A DNA stretch of 64,000 nucleotides from Salipiger mucosus DSM 16094 (GCF_000442255.1 NZ_KE557277.1:150836-214835), one strand, 5' to 3'; shown: positions 22,659-32,564, numbered from the stretch's first letter. Numbers and translations are program-made. The notes: generated from the sequence alone by a model not told the origin.

Positions 22659-25439
22659 ATGAATTTTGCATCCCGCATCACCCGGCTGCCCCGTGCCGTC
22701 GACCCCGACCTTGGCCGCGAAGCGCGCGATGCCGCGCCCTGGGCCGATGGCGACCTGGCCGAGCTGCTCGTCGGCGCGGGCGGGTCGAGCCCCTACCTCT
22801 CCGGGCTCATCCAGAAGGAAGCCGGCTGGCTCGAGGGGGCGCTCGACGATCCCGAAGCCGCTTTCGATGCGCTCTGCGCCGGCCTGCCGGGCGAGGAGGC
22901 GGTGGGCGCGGTGCTGAGGCGTGCCAAGCGGCGGGTGGCCCTGCTGGTGGGGCTGGCCGATCTTGCCGGGGTCTGGCCGCTGGAGACCGTGACCGGGCGG
23001 CTGACGGACTTTGCCGATACCGCCGTGCGCCACGCGCTCGAGGCCGCCATCGCGCGCGAAGTGGCTCGGGGAAAGCTGCCGGGTGCCACCGAGGACGACA
23101 TCGCGGGCGCCGGTGGGCTCACCGTGCTGGCCATGGGCAAGATGGGCGCGGGCGAGCTGAACTATTCCTCGGACATCGACCTGATCTGCCTCTTCGACGA
23201 GACGCGCTACGACCGCGACGACTACCACGCCGCGCGGTCCTCGCTGGTGCGGGCGACGCGCAACATGGCCGCGACGCTGAGCGATCTCACCGGCGAGGGT
23301 TACGTCTTTCGCACTGACCTGCGGCTGCGGCCCGACCCCTCGGTCACGCCGGTCTGCATGGCGATGGAGGCGGCCGAACGCTACTACGAGAGCCTTGGCC
23401 GTGCCTGGGAACGCGCGGCCTACATCAAGGCGCGGCCCTGCGCGGGCGACATCGCGGCGGGCGAGCAGTTTCTCGAGACGCTGCGGCCCTTCGTCTGGCG
23501 GCGGCACCTCGATTTCGCGGCGATCAAGGACGCCCATGACATGCGCCTTCGTTACCGTGACGCCAAGGGGCTCTCGGGCGAGATCACCCTGCCGGGGCAC
23601 AACATGAAGCTCGGCCGTGGCGGCATCCGCGAGATTGAGTTCTTCACCCAGACGCGGCAGATCATTGCCGGCGGGCGCGACCCGGACCTGCGGGTGCGCG
23701 GCACGGTCGAGGGGCTGAGCGTGCTGGCCGACAAGGGCTGGATCCCGCGCGATGTTGCCGACCGTCTGACCGGGCACTACCGCGCGCACCGCGAGGTCGA
23801 GCACCGCGTGCAGATGGTCAACGACGCACAGACCCACCAGTTGCCGGGCTCGGACGAGGGCATGGAGCGCATCGCCGCACTCATGGGGCGCGAGGCCGGG
23901 GATCTGCAGGCCGAGATCCGCGAGCGGCTCGAGGACGTGCACGAGCTGACCGAAGGGTTCTTCGCCCCCGATCAGCGCGCCTCGAGCAGCGCGGCGGTGC
24001 CCGAGGAGCTCGAATGCAGCCCCCTGGTGGCGCGCTGGCCGAGCTACCCGGCGCTGCGCTCCGGGCGCGCGGTCGAGATCTTCGATCGTCTCAAGCCCGA
24101 GATCCTCCGCCGGCTGGGCGAGGCCGCGCGCCCCGAGGAGGCGCTTGCGGCCTTCGACGGCTTTCTCGCCGGGCTGCCGGCGGGGGTGCAGCTTTTCTCG
24201 CTCTTCGAGGCCAATCCGCCGCTGGTGGACCTGCTGGTCGACATCGTCACGACCTCGCCCGATCTCGCGCGCCACCTGTCGCGGAACGCGGGTGTCTTCG
24301 ACGCGGTGATCGGCGGCGATTTCTTCGCCGACTGGCCCGGGCGCGCGGCGCTCCAGGCCGATCTGTCCGAGGCGCTCGACCGCGAGGACGACTACGAGCG
24401 CCGGCTCGACATGGCGCGGATCTGGACGCGGGAGTGGCATTTCCGCGTGGGCGTGCACCTTCTGCGCGGCCTGAGCGAGCCCGAGGAGGCCGGGCAGCAA
24501 TACGCCGATCTGGCCGAGGCGGTGATCGCGGCGGTCTTCCCCGTGGTGCAGGAGGAATTCGCCCGCAAGCATGGCCCGCCGCCGGGGCGCGGCGCGGTTG
24601 TCATGGGCATGGGCAGCCTCGGCTCGCGGCGGCTGCATGCGCTCTCGGACCTGGACATGATCGTGATCTACGACCCTGCGGGTGTTGAAAGCTCCGAGGG
24701 GCGCCGCCCTCTCGCCGCGCGGACCTACTACGCGCGGCTGACGCAGGCGCTCATCACGGCGATGAGCGCACCGATGGCCGAGGGCAAGCTCTACGAGGTC
24801 GATATGCGTCTGCGTCCCTCGGGCAACCAGGGGCCGGTGGCGACCTCCTTTGCCTCTTTCAGCCGCTACCAGCGCGAAGAAGCCTGGGTCTGGGAGCACC
24901 TGGCGCTGACCCGCGCGCGGGTGGTTGCGGGGCCTGCGGACCTGGCGGGCGAGGTCGAGGCCTGCCGGGCCGAGGTGCTGGCCATGCCGCAGGACCGCGA
25001 CCGCGTGCTGGGCGAACTGGCGCGGATGCGAGCGCGGATCGCCGCGGCCAAGGGGCCGGGCGGGCTGTGGGACCCGAAGCTCGGTCGCGGCCGGATGCAG
25101 GACATCGAACTGGCGGCACAGGTGGGCGCGCTTCTTGTCGAACGGCCGCCCCGGCGCACGGCGCAGGGGTTGCGCGCGGCGTTGCGGGCCGGCTGGCTCG
25201 ACGCTGAGGCGGCCGAGACGCTGACCTCGGCCTACCGGCTGTGCTGGAACCTGCAGATCGGCGCGCGGCTGATCACCGAGGGTGAGCTGGACCCCGAGAC
25301 GCTGGGTGCCGGCGGCCGGGCCTTCCTGGCACGGTTGACGGGTTGCGACGACATGGAGGCGCTAGCCGAGGCGCTGCGCGAGTGCAGTGCGCGTGCGGCC
25401 GGGATCATAGACGAGGCACTGCCGGAGGTGGAGGCATGA
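22659..25439 (+). CDS. glnE: Glutamine synthetase adenylyltransferase/deadenylase
   Basis: 926-residue bifunctional enzyme that adds AMP to glutamine synthetase and removes it, under control of PII and glutamine. Two nucleotidyltransferase domains are visible: the deadenylase one with GKMGAGELNYSSDIDLICLF and the adenylylase one with MGSLGSRRLHALSDLDMIVI, each carrying the SDxD metal ligands. The ATG at 22659 (MNFASRITRLP) gives the normal start. Its stop overlaps the next small gene by four bases. Confidence 0.93.
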   Translation: MNFASRITRLPRAVDPDLGREARDAAPWADGDLAELLVGAGGSSPYLSGLIQKEAGWLEGALDDPEAAFDALCAGLPGEEAVGAVLRRAKRRVALLVGLADLAGVWPLETVTGRLTDFADTAVRHALEAAIAREVARGKLPGATEDDIAGAGGLTVLAMGKMGAGELNYSSDIDLICLFDETRYDRDDYHAARSSLVRATRNMAATLSDLTGEGYVFRTDLRLRPDPSVTPVCMAMEAAERYYESLGRAWERAAYIKARPCAGDIAAGEQFLETLRPFVWRRHLDFAAIKDAHDMRLRYRDAKGLSGEITLPGHNMKLGRGGIREIEFFTQTRQIIAGGRDPDLRVRGTVEGLSVLADKGWIPRDVADRLTGHYRAHREVEHRVQMVNDAQTHQLPGSDEGMERIAALMGREAGDLQAEIRERLEDVHELTEGFFAPDQRASSSAAVPEELECSPLVARWPSYPALRSGRAVEIFDRLKPEILRRLGEAARPEEALAAFDGFLAGLPAGVQLFSLFEANPPLVDLLVDIVTTSPDLARHLSRNAGVFDAVIGGDFFADWPGRAALQADLSEALDREDDYERRLDMARIWTREWHFRVGVHLLRGLSEPEEAGQQYADLAEAVIAAVFPVVQEEFARKHGPPPGRGAVVMGMGSLGSRRLHALSDLDMIVIYDPAGVESSEGRRPLAARTYYARLTQALITAMSAPMAEGKLYEVDMRLRPSGNQGPVATSFASFSRYQREEAWVWEHLALTRARVVAGPADLAGEVEACRAEVLAMPQDRDRVLGELARMRARIAAAKGPGGLWDPKLGRGRMQDIELAAQVGALLVERPPRRTAQGLRAALRAGWLDAEAAETLTSAYRLCWNLQIGARLITEGELDPETLGAGGRAFLARLTGCDDMEALAEALRECSARAAGIIDEALPEVEA

Positions 25440-25699
25440 GCAAGGGCGACGAGGCGGATCCGAAGGGGCTGATCGCCGAGGCCTACCGGATCGACGGGAT
25501 CAGCGCGGGCGAATGCCGGACGATATTCCTCGACTGGGCGCTGTCGGTTCCGGGGAATGCCGATGTGCCGGCGCTGATCGAGCGCTTGCTCGCGCGGCAC
25601 GGTGTGCCGGGTCATCCGATGACCGAGGTGCTGGCCGATGGGCGCGCGGCGGGTGCGCAGCCGCGCCGCCGAGGTGGCGCGCGCGGGCGCCGCAGCTGA
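25436..25699 (+). CDS. Small hypothetical protein coupled to glnE
   Basis: 87 residues, no membrane segment or signal peptide. The first two thirds (GLIAEAYRIDGISAGECRTI, then FLDWALSVPGN) look helical and folded; the tail is basic and low in complexity (RRRGGARGRR). ATGA overlap with the glnE stop means coupled translation and so a possible link to nitrogen control, but no family is recognised. Confidence 0.6.
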   Translation: MSKGDEADPKGLIAEAYRIDGISAGECRTIFLDWALSVPGNADVPALIERLLARHGVPGHPMTEVLADGRAAGAQPRRRGGARGRRS

Positions 25700-25709
25700 C
25701 TGAGGCGGG

Positions 25710-25741
25710 CCCCGGGACGATCCGGACGATATGTCCCGGGG
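25710..25741. terminator. Bidirectional terminator hairpin between glnE operon and eda
   Basis: Inverted repeat CCCCGGGAC with GTCCCGGGG separated by 14 bases, in the 78-base gap between two convergent transcription units. It would serve both. Confidence 0.55.
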
Positions 25742-25777
25742 GTGCCAGTCGTGGGAGATGCCCGGCGTTGGCGGGCG

Positions 25778-26422
25778 TCAGTCGCGGGGCAGGGCGGCCG
25801 CCTCTGCGGCCAGGGCTTCGATCGCGGCCCAGTCGCCGGCCTGGACCTTGTCCTTGGGCGCGACCCAGGAGCCGCCGACGCAGAGCGTGTTGGCGAGTCC
25901 GAGGTAGTCGCCCGCGTTCTTCAGGCTGACCCCGCCGGTGGGGCAGAAGCGGATCTGCGGCAGCGGCGCGCCGATGGCCTTGAGCGCGGGTGCCCCGCCC
26001 GAGGCCTCTGCCGGGAAGAACTTCTGCACCGTGTAGCCGCGCTCCAGCAGGCGCAGGGCCTCGGTCGCGGTGGCCGCGCCGGGCAGAAGCGGCAGGTCGG
26101 CCTCTTCGCAGGCGTCGAGCAGCCGGTCGGTCGCGCCGGGCGAGACGCCGAACTTGGCGCCGGCCTCCACGGCCTTCTTGACGTCGTCGGGCGTGACCAG
26201 CGTGCCTGCGCCTACGATGCCGCCCTCGATCTCGGACATCGCGCGGATGACCTCGAGCGCGGCGGGCGTGCGCAGCGTGACCTCGAGCACCGGCAGACCT
26301 CCGGCGACCAGGGCTGCGGCCAGCGGGCCGGCATGGGCCACGTCGTCCACGACGAGCACCGGGATCACCGGGGCCATGCGGCAGAGCTTTTCGGATTCGA
26401 TGCTGGCGGCTTCGGGTGTCAT
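25778..26422 (-). CDS. eda: KDPG/KHG aldolase
   Basis: 214-residue class I aldolase that splits 2-keto-3-deoxy-6-phosphogluconate into pyruvate and glyceraldehyde 3-phosphate, the last step of the Entner-Doudoroff pathway. The Schiff-base lysine is in VQKFFPAE, the general-base glutamate in VLEVTLRTP, and the phosphate site in [10 protein letters not shown]. The start at 26422 (MTPEAAS) is 43 bases behind the edd stop, so the two form an operon. Confidence 0.95.
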   Translation of the reverse strand: MTPEAASIESEKLCRMAPVIPVLVVDDVAHAGPLAAALVAGGLPVLEVTLRTPAALEVIRAMSEIEGGIVGAGTLVTPDDVKKAVEAGAKFGVSPGATDRLLDACEEADLPLLPGAATATEALRLLERGYTVQKFFPAEASGGAPALKAIGAPLPQIRFCPTGGVSLKNAGDYLGLANTLCVGGSWVAPKDKVQAGDWAAIEALAAEAAALPRD

Positions 26423-26465
26423 CGCGTCTGGGTCTTTCTGTTGATGGAGATTCGGTGTCGCGGTG

Positions 26466-28271
26466 TCACACGACCACCGCAGCCCCGTTGGAGGCAAGGC
26501 CAACGTTCTGGCGGAAGGCCTCGAAGAGTTCTCGGCCGACGCCGTGGTCGTTGTCGGCCAGATCGGCCGTCACCGGCGTGCGACTGTCGAAATCGGGTGC
26601 GAGACAGCTCAGCGTGCCCGCCGTCGCGTCGACCCGGACCACGTCGCCGTCCCGCAGCTTGGCGAGCGGCCCGCCGTGCGCCGCCTCGGGGCACACGTGG
26701 ATCGCCGCGGGAACCTTGCCCGAGGCGCCGGACATGCGCCCGTCGGTGACCAGCGCCACCTTCAGGCCGCGATCCTGCATCACCGCGAGGGTCGGCGTCA
26801 GGCCGTGCAGTTCGGGCATGCCGTTGGCACTCGGGCCCTGGAAACGGACGACGACCACGGTGTCGCTCGTGAATTCGCCGGCCTTGAAGGCCGCCTTGAC
26901 CGCCTCCTGGTCCTGGAAGACCCGCACCGGCGCCTCGATCACGTGGCGCTCGCGCTCGACGGCCGAGACCTTCATGATGCCGTGGCCGAGGTTACCGTCC
27001 AGCTGCGCAAGCCCGCCGGTCGGCTGGAAGGGATCGGCCGCAGGGCGCAGGATGCGGTCGTTCTGCGTCTCGCGGGCGGCCTCCCGGTAGGTGACCTCGC
27101 CGTCGGTGAGCTTGGGCTCCTGCGTGTAGTGGCGCAGCCCGTCGCCTGCGACGGTGGTGACATCCTCGTGCAGCAGGCCCGCATCGAGCAGCTCGGCCAT
27201 CATGTACTGCAGCCCGCCCGCCGCGTGGAAGTGGTTCACGTCGGCCAGCCCGTTCGGGTAGACCTTGGCCATCAGCGGTGTGACGTTCGAGATCGCGTCG
27301 AAATCCTCGAGCTCGAGCACGATGCCCGCCGCCCGCGCCATGGCGGGCAGGTGCAGCACGAGGTTGGTCGAGCCGCCGGTCGCCATGAGCCCCACGATGC
27401 CGTTCACGAAGGCCTTTGCGTCGAGCACGTCGCAGACCGGGCGATAGTCGTTGCCAAGCTTGGTGATCTCCAGCGCGCGCTGCGCCCCGGTCGTGGTCAG
27501 CGCGTCGCGCAGCGGCGTGTTCGGGTTCACGAAGGAGGCACCCGGCAGGTGCAGCCCCATGAACTCCATGAGCATCTGGTTGGTGTTGGCGGTGCCGTAG
27601 AAGGTGCAGGTGCCGGGGCCGTGATAGCTTGCCATCTCGGCCTTCATCAGCTCGTCGCGGCCGATCTCGCCCGTGGCGAACTTCTGGCGCACCTTGCTCT
27701 TCTCGTCGTTGGGCAGCCCGCTGGTCATCGGGCCCGCCGGCAGGAAGATGCCCGGGATGTAGCCGAAGGTCGCCGCCGCGATCACCAGCCCGGGAACGAT
27801 CTTGTCGCAGACGCCCAGGTAGACGGCCGCGTCGAAGGTGTTGTGCGAGAGCGCGACGCCCGCCGCCAGCGCGATCACGTCGCGCGAGAACAGCGAGAGC
27901 TCCATGCCGACCTGGCCCTGGGTGATGCCGTCGCACATCGCGGGCACACCGCCCGCGACCTGCGCGGTCCCGCCCGAGGCGCGTGCCGCCTCGCGGATGA
28001 GATCGGGAAAGCGCTCGAACGGCTGGTGCGCCGAGAGCATGTCGTTGTAGGCGGTGACGATGCCGAGGTTGGGCGCGCGGCCGCCGGCCAGTGCGTCCTT
28101 GTCGGCGCCCGAGGCGGCGTAGGCATGGGCCTGGTTGCCGCAGGTCAGGTGCGCGCGGCGCGGGCCCTCGTCGGCGGCGCGGCGCATCCGGTCGAGATAG
28201 CTGGCGCGCCGGGCGGCAGAGCGTTCCTCGATGGCTTCGGTGACCCGGGCGATGGTGGCGTCGAGCGGCAT
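26466..28271 (-). CDS. edd: 6-phosphogluconate dehydratase
   Basis: 601-residue iron-sulfur dehydratase that makes KDPG from 6-phosphogluconate, the first committed step of the Entner-Doudoroff pathway. The two IlvD/Edd signatures are present: [12 protein letters not shown] and [12 protein letters not shown]. The presence of KFFPAE-type eda directly downstream separates it from dihydroxyacid dehydratase. Start at 28271 follows AAGGAAGG. A 12-base palindrome 65 bases upstream is a likely repressor site. Roseobacter-group bacteria use this pathway as the main route for glucose. Confidence 0.95.
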   Translation of the reverse strand: MPLDATIARVTEAIEERSAARRASYLDRMRRAADEGPRRAHLTCGNQAHAYAASGADKDALAGGRAPNLGIVTAYNDMLSAHQPFERFPDLIREAARASGGTAQVAGGVPAMCDGITQGQVGMELSLFSRDVIALAAGVALSHNTFDAAVYLGVCDKIVPGLVIAAATFGYIPGIFLPAGPMTSGLPNDEKSKVRQKFATGEIGRDELMKAEMASYHGPGTCTFYGTANTNQMLMEFMGLHLPGASFVNPNTPLRDALTTTGAQRALEITKLGNDYRPVCDVLDAKAFVNGIVGLMATGGSTNLVLHLPAMARAAGIVLELEDFDAISNVTPLMAKVYPNGLADVNHFHAAGGLQYMMAELLDAGLLHEDVTTVAGDGLRHYTQEPKLTDGEVTYREAARETQNDRILRPAADPFQPTGGLAQLDGNLGHGIMKVSAVERERHVIEAPVRVFQDQEAVKAAFKAGEFTSDTVVVVRFQGPSANGMPELHGLTPTLAVMQDRGLKVALVTDGRMSGASGKVPAAIHVCPEAAHGGPLAKLRDGDVVRVDATAGTLSCLAPDFDSRTPVTADLADNDHGVGRELFEAFRQNVGLASNGAAVVV

Positions 28272-28335
28272 CGTGACCTTCCTTTCCGACAAAGCGCCGA
28301 TCCGTTGGGCGACGTCTGCCTCGGGATGTAGCGCA

Positions 28336-28347
28336 GTTAGCGCTAAC
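28336..28347. promoter_or_regulatory. LacI-type palindromic operator GTTAGCGCTAAC before edd
   Basis: Perfect 12-bp palindrome with a central CG, the form typical of LacI-family sugar repressors. On the reverse strand it fills the 17-base spacer between TTTACG (28353-28348) and TACATC (28330-28325), weak but properly spaced promoter boxes for edd. No LacI gene lies in this window. Confidence 0.6.
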
Positions 28348-28565
28348 CGTAAAGCCGTCGTGGCATGTGTGGCCGTGACCGGCAGGCCTTTGCACGCCTG
28401 CCGATCCGAAACTGCGCGAGAGGCGCTTTCCTTGGCAGAACCGCGGCTCGGCAGAGGGCCACGCGGGTGTCCGGGGTCCTGTATCGCGTTCGATTTTTGC
28501 CGGCGATCACGACCGGGCGGATCGGCGCTTTCCCTCGGCAAGGGGCACGGGCTATAGGGAGCTCC

Positions 28566-29762
28566 ATGACTGCTGCCTCGCTTCCCGTGATCCGCCTCAA
28601 GCCCAAGGCCAACGCCCGCGCCATTCGCCGCGGCTTCCCTTGGGTCTATGCCAACGAACTGGTGCTCGACCGCCGCACGAAGGCGCTCGCGCCCGGCACG
28701 GTGGCGCTGCTCGAGGACCAGGACCGCAAACCGCTGGGGCTCGTGGGCCTCACGCCCGCCTCGCGCATCGCCGCGCGGATGCTCGACCGCGACACCGGGG
28801 CCGAGATCGGGCGCGACTGGCTGGCCGCGCGGCTGACCCGTGCGCTGGCGCTGCGCGAGCGGCTCTATGAGGCGCCCTACTACCGCCTCGTGCATGCCGA
28901 GGCCGACGGGCTGCCCGGCGTCATCATCGACCGTTTCGGCGATACCGCCGTGGTGCAGCCGAACGCCGCCTGGGCCGAGGCGCTTCTGCCCGAGCTGGCG
29001 CAGGCGCTGGTCGAGGTCGCGGGCGTGACCAACGTGCTCAAGAACGCGGGGTCGCGCGGGCGCTCGCTCGAAGGGCTGGACGACATCGACGCGGTGCTTG
29101 CAGGCGCCGCGCCCGAGGCGCCGGTGCCGGTCGATATGAACGGCGCCACCTACATGGCGGACGTGACCGGCGGGCAGAAGACGGGCCTTTTCTACGACCA
29201 GCGACCGAACCAGGCCTTTGCCGCGCGGCTGGCGCGCGGGCAGCGGGTGCTGGACGTGTTTTCCCACGTCGGAGGCTTCGCGCTGGCGGCGCTGGCGGGC
29301 GGCGCGACGAGCGCGCTGGCGGTCGACGGCTCGGCCCCGGCGCTCGCGCTGGCCGAGGAGGGCGCGGCGCGCATGGGCGCCGCGGAGCGCTTCGCGACCC
29401 GCAAGGGCGACGCCTTCGATACGCTCACGGCGCTGGGGGACGAGGGCGAGCGCTTCGGCCTCGTGATCTGCGATCCGCCAGCCTTTGCCCCGGCCAAGCC
29501 CGCGCTCGAGGCCGGGCTGCGCGCCTACGAGCGTGTCGCGCGCCTTTCGGCGCCGCTGGTCGAGGAGGGCGGCTTTCTCGTGCTCTGCTCCTGCAGCCAT
29601 GCTGCCGACCTCTCGGTCTTCACCGGCGCCTGCCTGCGCGGCATCGGGCGCGCGGGGCGGCGGGCGCAACTGCTGCATACGGGCTTTGCCGGGCCGGACC
29701 ACCCTCTGCTGCCGCAACTGGCCGAGTCGGGCTATCTCAAGGCGCTGGTCTTCCGCCTGTGA
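28566..29762 (+). CDS. RlmI/RlmK-type 23S rRNA cytosine methyltransferase
   Basis: 398-residue SAM-dependent methyltransferase. An N-terminal PUA domain (about residues 5-80, KANARAIRRGFPWVYANELV) is followed by an EEHEE-like domain and a Rossmann methyltransferase with the SAM loop VLDVFSHVGGFALAAL and the catalytic CDPPAFAPAK. The pattern fits 5-methylcytosine rRNA methyltransferases of the RlmI group. The ATG at 28566 is about 20 bases after GGGAG-like bases. It overlaps the PIN gene by four bases (GTGA). Confidence 0.85.
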   Translation: MTAASLPVIRLKPKANARAIRRGFPWVYANELVLDRRTKALAPGTVALLEDQDRKPLGLVGLTPASRIAARMLDRDTGAEIGRDWLAARLTRALALRERLYEAPYYRLVHAEADGLPGVIIDRFGDTAVVQPNAAWAEALLPELAQALVEVAGVTNVLKNAGSRGRSLEGLDDIDAVLAGAAPEAPVPVDMNGATYMADVTGGQKTGLFYDQRPNQAFAARLARGQRVLDVFSHVGGFALAALAGGATSALAVDGSAPALALAEEGAARMGAAERFATRKGDAFDTLTALGDEGERFGLVICDPPAFAPAKPALEAGLRAYERVARLSAPLVEEGGFLVLCSCSHAADLSVFTGACLRGIGRAGRRAQLLHTGFAGPDHPLLPQLAESGYLKALVFRL

Positions 29763-30301
29763 AGGTGCTGCTCGACACCAACGTGATCTACCCGACGGTG
29801 ATGCGCGAGGTGCTGCTGGGCGTGGCCGCGACCGGCGCCTTCACCCCGCTCTGGTCGGGGCGCATCCTCGAGGAATGGGCGCGCGCCGCGCGCAAGCTGG
29901 GCCCCGACGGCGAGGCGCAGGCCCGCGCCGAGATCGCCCAGGTGCGCGCCGCCTGGCCGGCGGCCGAGGTCGCCTGGGCGCCCTCGCTGGAATCCCGCCT
30001 CTGGCTGCCCGATCCCGCCGACCTGCACGTGCTGGCCGCGGCCATCGCGGGGTCTGCGGATGTGATCGTGACGGTCAACGCCAAGGACTTCCCGCGCAAC
30101 ATCCTTGCCGACGAAGGGCTCAGCCGAGCCGATCCCGACGGCTTCCTGCTGGGCATCTGGCAGGCGCAGCCGGGCATGGTGGCCGAGGTCTGCGCGCGGG
30201 TCCGGGCCGAGGCCGAGCGGCTCTCGGGCGAGCCCTGGCCGATGCGCAAGCTGCTCAAGAAGGCGCGGCTGCCGCGGCTCGGCAAGGCGCTTTCGGACTG
30301 A
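29759..30301 (+). CDS. PIN-domain ribonuclease-like protein (RSP_2648-type)
   Basis: 180 residues. The N-terminal KVLLDTNVIYP carries the first PIN aspartate; other acidic ligands are in LEEWARAARK, and PADLHVLAAA then VIVTVNAKDFP complete the active-site pattern. PIN proteins are metal-dependent RNases, often toxins, but no antitoxin gene is adjacent. Instead it starts with GTG overlapping the stop of the rRNA methyltransferase, hinting at an RNA-processing role. I recall a Rhodobacteraceae family of this kind named after R. sphaeroides RSP_2648. Confidence 0.8.
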   Translation: MKVLLDTNVIYPTVMREVLLGVAATGAFTPLWSGRILEEWARAARKLGPDGEAQARAEIAQVRAAWPAAEVAWAPSLESRLWLPDPADLHVLAAAIAGSADVIVTVNAKDFPRNILADEGLSRADPDGFLLGIWQAQPGMVAEVCARVRAEAERLSGEPWPMRKLLKKARLPRLGKALSD

Positions 30302-30381
30302 GCCTTGCGGCCCTGCGGCGGGGTTGCTAAGTCGCGTGCAAGTTTCCCGATGAATTCCATCGGAATAAGGGCGAGGCAGGC

Positions 30382-31467
30382 GTGGACACCCCCACACCCA
30401 GACTTGAAATCCGGGACCTGGTCCGGCGGTTCGATGGCCGCGCGGTGGTGGACCACGTCTCGCTGACCATCGCGCCGGGCAACGTGACCTGCCTGCTGGG
30501 GCCCTCGGGCTGCGGCAAGTCCACGACCCTGCGCATGATCGCCGGCGTCGAGATGCAGGATGAGGGCACGATCCACGTCGACGGCAACCTCGTCTGCGAT
30601 ACCGTCTTCCGCATCCCGCCCGAGCGGCGGAACATCGGGCTGATGTTCCAGGATTTCGCGCTCTTCCCGCACCTTTCGGTTGGCGACAACGTGGCCTTCG
30701 GGCTGAAGGGCGACCGCGCCGCCAAGCGCAAGCGCGCGGGCGCGCTGCTCGAAAGGGTGGGGCTGTCACACTTCATCGACGAGTTTCCGCACCAGCTGTC
30801 GGGCGGTGAGCAGCAGCGCGTGGCGCTGGCCCGCGCTCTGGCGCCGCAGCCGCGCATCATGCTGATGGACGAGCCGTTTTCCGGGCTCGACAATCGCCTG
30901 CGCGACGGCATCCGCGACGAGACGCTGGCGCTGCTCAAGGAAGAGGGCGCCTCGGTCCTGCTGGTGACGCACGAACCCGAAGAGGCCATGCGCATGGCCG
31001 ACGAGATCGCGCTGATGCGCGACGGTCAGATCGTGCAGCGCGGCGCGCCCTACAACATCTACAACGCGCCGGCCGACAAGGCCGCGGTCGCGTTTTTCAG
31101 CGACGTCAACGTGTTGCGCGGCAAAGTTGAAGGTGCGCTGACCGATACGCCCTTCGGCGTCTTCCTCGCGCCCGGCGTGCCGGACGGGGCCGAGGTGGAC
31201 ATCGTCTTCCGCCCGCAGCACGTGAACATCGACTTCGATCGCAACGGGCGCGGCCCGCATCCGACCGAGATCGCCGGCACCCCGGCGCGCGGCGTGGTGC
31301 AGCGGGCGCGTTTCCTCGGCTCGGAAAGCCTCGTGGAATTCCGCATGGAGTTCGACGGCGGCATCATCCGCGCCAGTGTGCCCGACGTCTTCCTGCCCGC
31401 GGCAGGCACGCCGATGTGGCTCAGCGTGCGTCGGAACCGCTGCTTCGTCTTCCAGGCGGCGGACTAG
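30382..31467 (+). CDS. ABC transporter ATP-binding protein (FbpC/PotA type), orphan
   Basis: 361-residue ATPase: Walker A GPSGCGKST, Q loop MFQDFALFPH, signature LSGGEQQR, Walker B IMLMDEPFSGLD and the switch histidine in VTHEPEEAM. The C-terminal 130 residues form a TOBE-like regulatory domain (FRPQHVNIDF). The pattern is closest to iron(III) or sulfate/spermidine importers. No permease or binding-protein gene is next to it, so partners must lie elsewhere. It starts with GTG and converges on the AEC carrier gene, leaving only 13 bases between them. Confidence 0.85.
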   Translation: MDTPTPRLEIRDLVRRFDGRAVVDHVSLTIAPGNVTCLLGPSGCGKSTTLRMIAGVEMQDEGTIHVDGNLVCDTVFRIPPERRNIGLMFQDFALFPHLSVGDNVAFGLKGDRAAKRKRAGALLERVGLSHFIDEFPHQLSGGEQQRVALARALAPQPRIMLMDEPFSGLDNRLRDGIRDETLALLKEEGASVLLVTHEPEEAMRMADEIALMRDGQIVQRGAPYNIYNAPADKAAVAFFSDVNVLRGKVEGALTDTPFGVFLAPGVPDGAEVDIVFRPQHVNIDFDRNGRGPHPTEIAGTPARGVVQRARFLGSESLVEFRMEFDGGIIRASVPDVFLPAAGTPMWLSVRRNRCFVFQAAD

Positions 31468-31480
31468 GCGCGCGGAGGGC

Positions 31481-32383
31481 TCACGCCAGCCAGGCCAGCG
31501 AGAAGAGCGAGAGCGCCGAGGTCCAGATGATGACCGGCGCCACCGCGTCGGTTCGCACCCCGTTGAGTAGCGCCAGCGCAAAGGCCATGGCCCCCGAAGG
31601 ACCGGCGGCGTTCAGCACGAAGAGGTCGAACCAGCGCCCTTCGGTCCCCGTCATCATCAAGGCGGCGAAGACGAGCGCGGGAAAGGCCAGCAGCTTCATC
31701 CCCGAGATCGCCGCGACCACGGGCGAGGGCACGAGGCTCTGGCCCGAGAGGATCACGCCAAGCGCGAAGAGCGTCAGCGGGGCTGCGCCCGCACCGGCGA
31801 AGTCGGCTGCGGTCAGCAACGGCTCGGGCACCGCGATACCGCCGAGGTTCACCGCCGCGCCCAGCACGATGGCGATCAGGATCGGGTTGGTGACGATCCG
31901 TTTCACCGGCGCCGCGATCCCGGCGGAGGGATTGGCGATCAGGTCCGTCGTGATGATGAAGAAGGCGAAGCTCACCGAGGCGTCCCAGGCCACGATGGCG
32001 GTGATCGGCAGGGCGGCTTCCTCACCGTAGATCAGGTAGGAGATCGGCCAGATGTAGAGCAGCGAGTTGACGAAGATCACCGCCATGGCCAGCAGCCAGG
32101 CCTCTGCCAGCTCGCGCCGGAAGATCCAGCGCGCGACGGCGAAGGCCGCGACGAAGGCCACCACCTCGCAGAGCGCGTAGACCGCGAGCGCGCCGAGCTG
32201 GAACTCGTGGAAGGGCACCGAGGCGATAAGCGGGAAAATCAGCGCCGGTTGCAGCAGCAGGAAGGCCACCCGGTTCACCGCGCCCGCCTCCTCGCGCGAG
32301 AACTTGCCCACGCGGCCCAGGATGAACCCCAGCGCGAGCATGGAAAAGACCGGCAGGATGTTGTGGGTGAGGACGTGAAGCAT
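31481..32383 (-). CDS. AEC family transporter (auxin efflux carrier-type)
   Basis: 300-residue membrane protein with about ten helices. The N-terminal ILPVFSMLALGFILGRVGKF and the C-terminal TLFALGVILSG are typical of the AEC fold, related to bile-acid sodium symporters. Bacterial members export or import malate, malonate and other organic acids. Start at 32383 (MLHVLTHN) puts the first helix right at the N-terminus. It seems to be a single-gene unit. Confidence 0.85.
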   Translation of the reverse strand: MLHVLTHNILPVFSMLALGFILGRVGKFSREEAGAVNRVAFLLLQPALIFPLIASVPFHEFQLGALAVYALCEVVAFVAAFAVARWIFRRELAEAWLLAMAVIFVNSLLYIWPISYLIYGEEAALPITAIVAWDASVSFAFFIITTDLIANPSAGIAAPVKRIVTNPILIAIVLGAAVNLGGIAVPEPLLTAADFAGAGAAPLTLFALGVILSGQSLVPSPVVAAISGMKLLAFPALVFAALMMTGTEGRWFDLFVLNAAGPSGAMAFALALLNGVRTDAVAPVIIWTSALSLFSLAWLA

Positions 32384-32564
32384 GGGACCGCGCACTTGGT
32401 ATACCAGTTGCGGCGGAGCCTGCGCGGCTTTCTCGCCGCGGTCAACCGATCCGGGTGGCGGTGCCGCGAGGGGCGCGGCTTTTCCGGGGAGAGGGGGTTG
32501 AACCCGACCCGCCGCATATGTTTGCAACGGAGGCTTTGGAGACCCGCCCGAGGACGAACCGCCC

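Noticed and set aside
26466-28271. Dihydroxyacid dehydratase (IlvD) instead of Edd
   Set aside because: Both share signatures, but eda follows directly and the length and overall pattern fit Edd.
29759-30301. Toxin-antitoxin pair with the PIN protein as toxin
   Set aside because: No small antitoxin-like gene on either side; the upstream neighbour is an rRNA methyltransferase.
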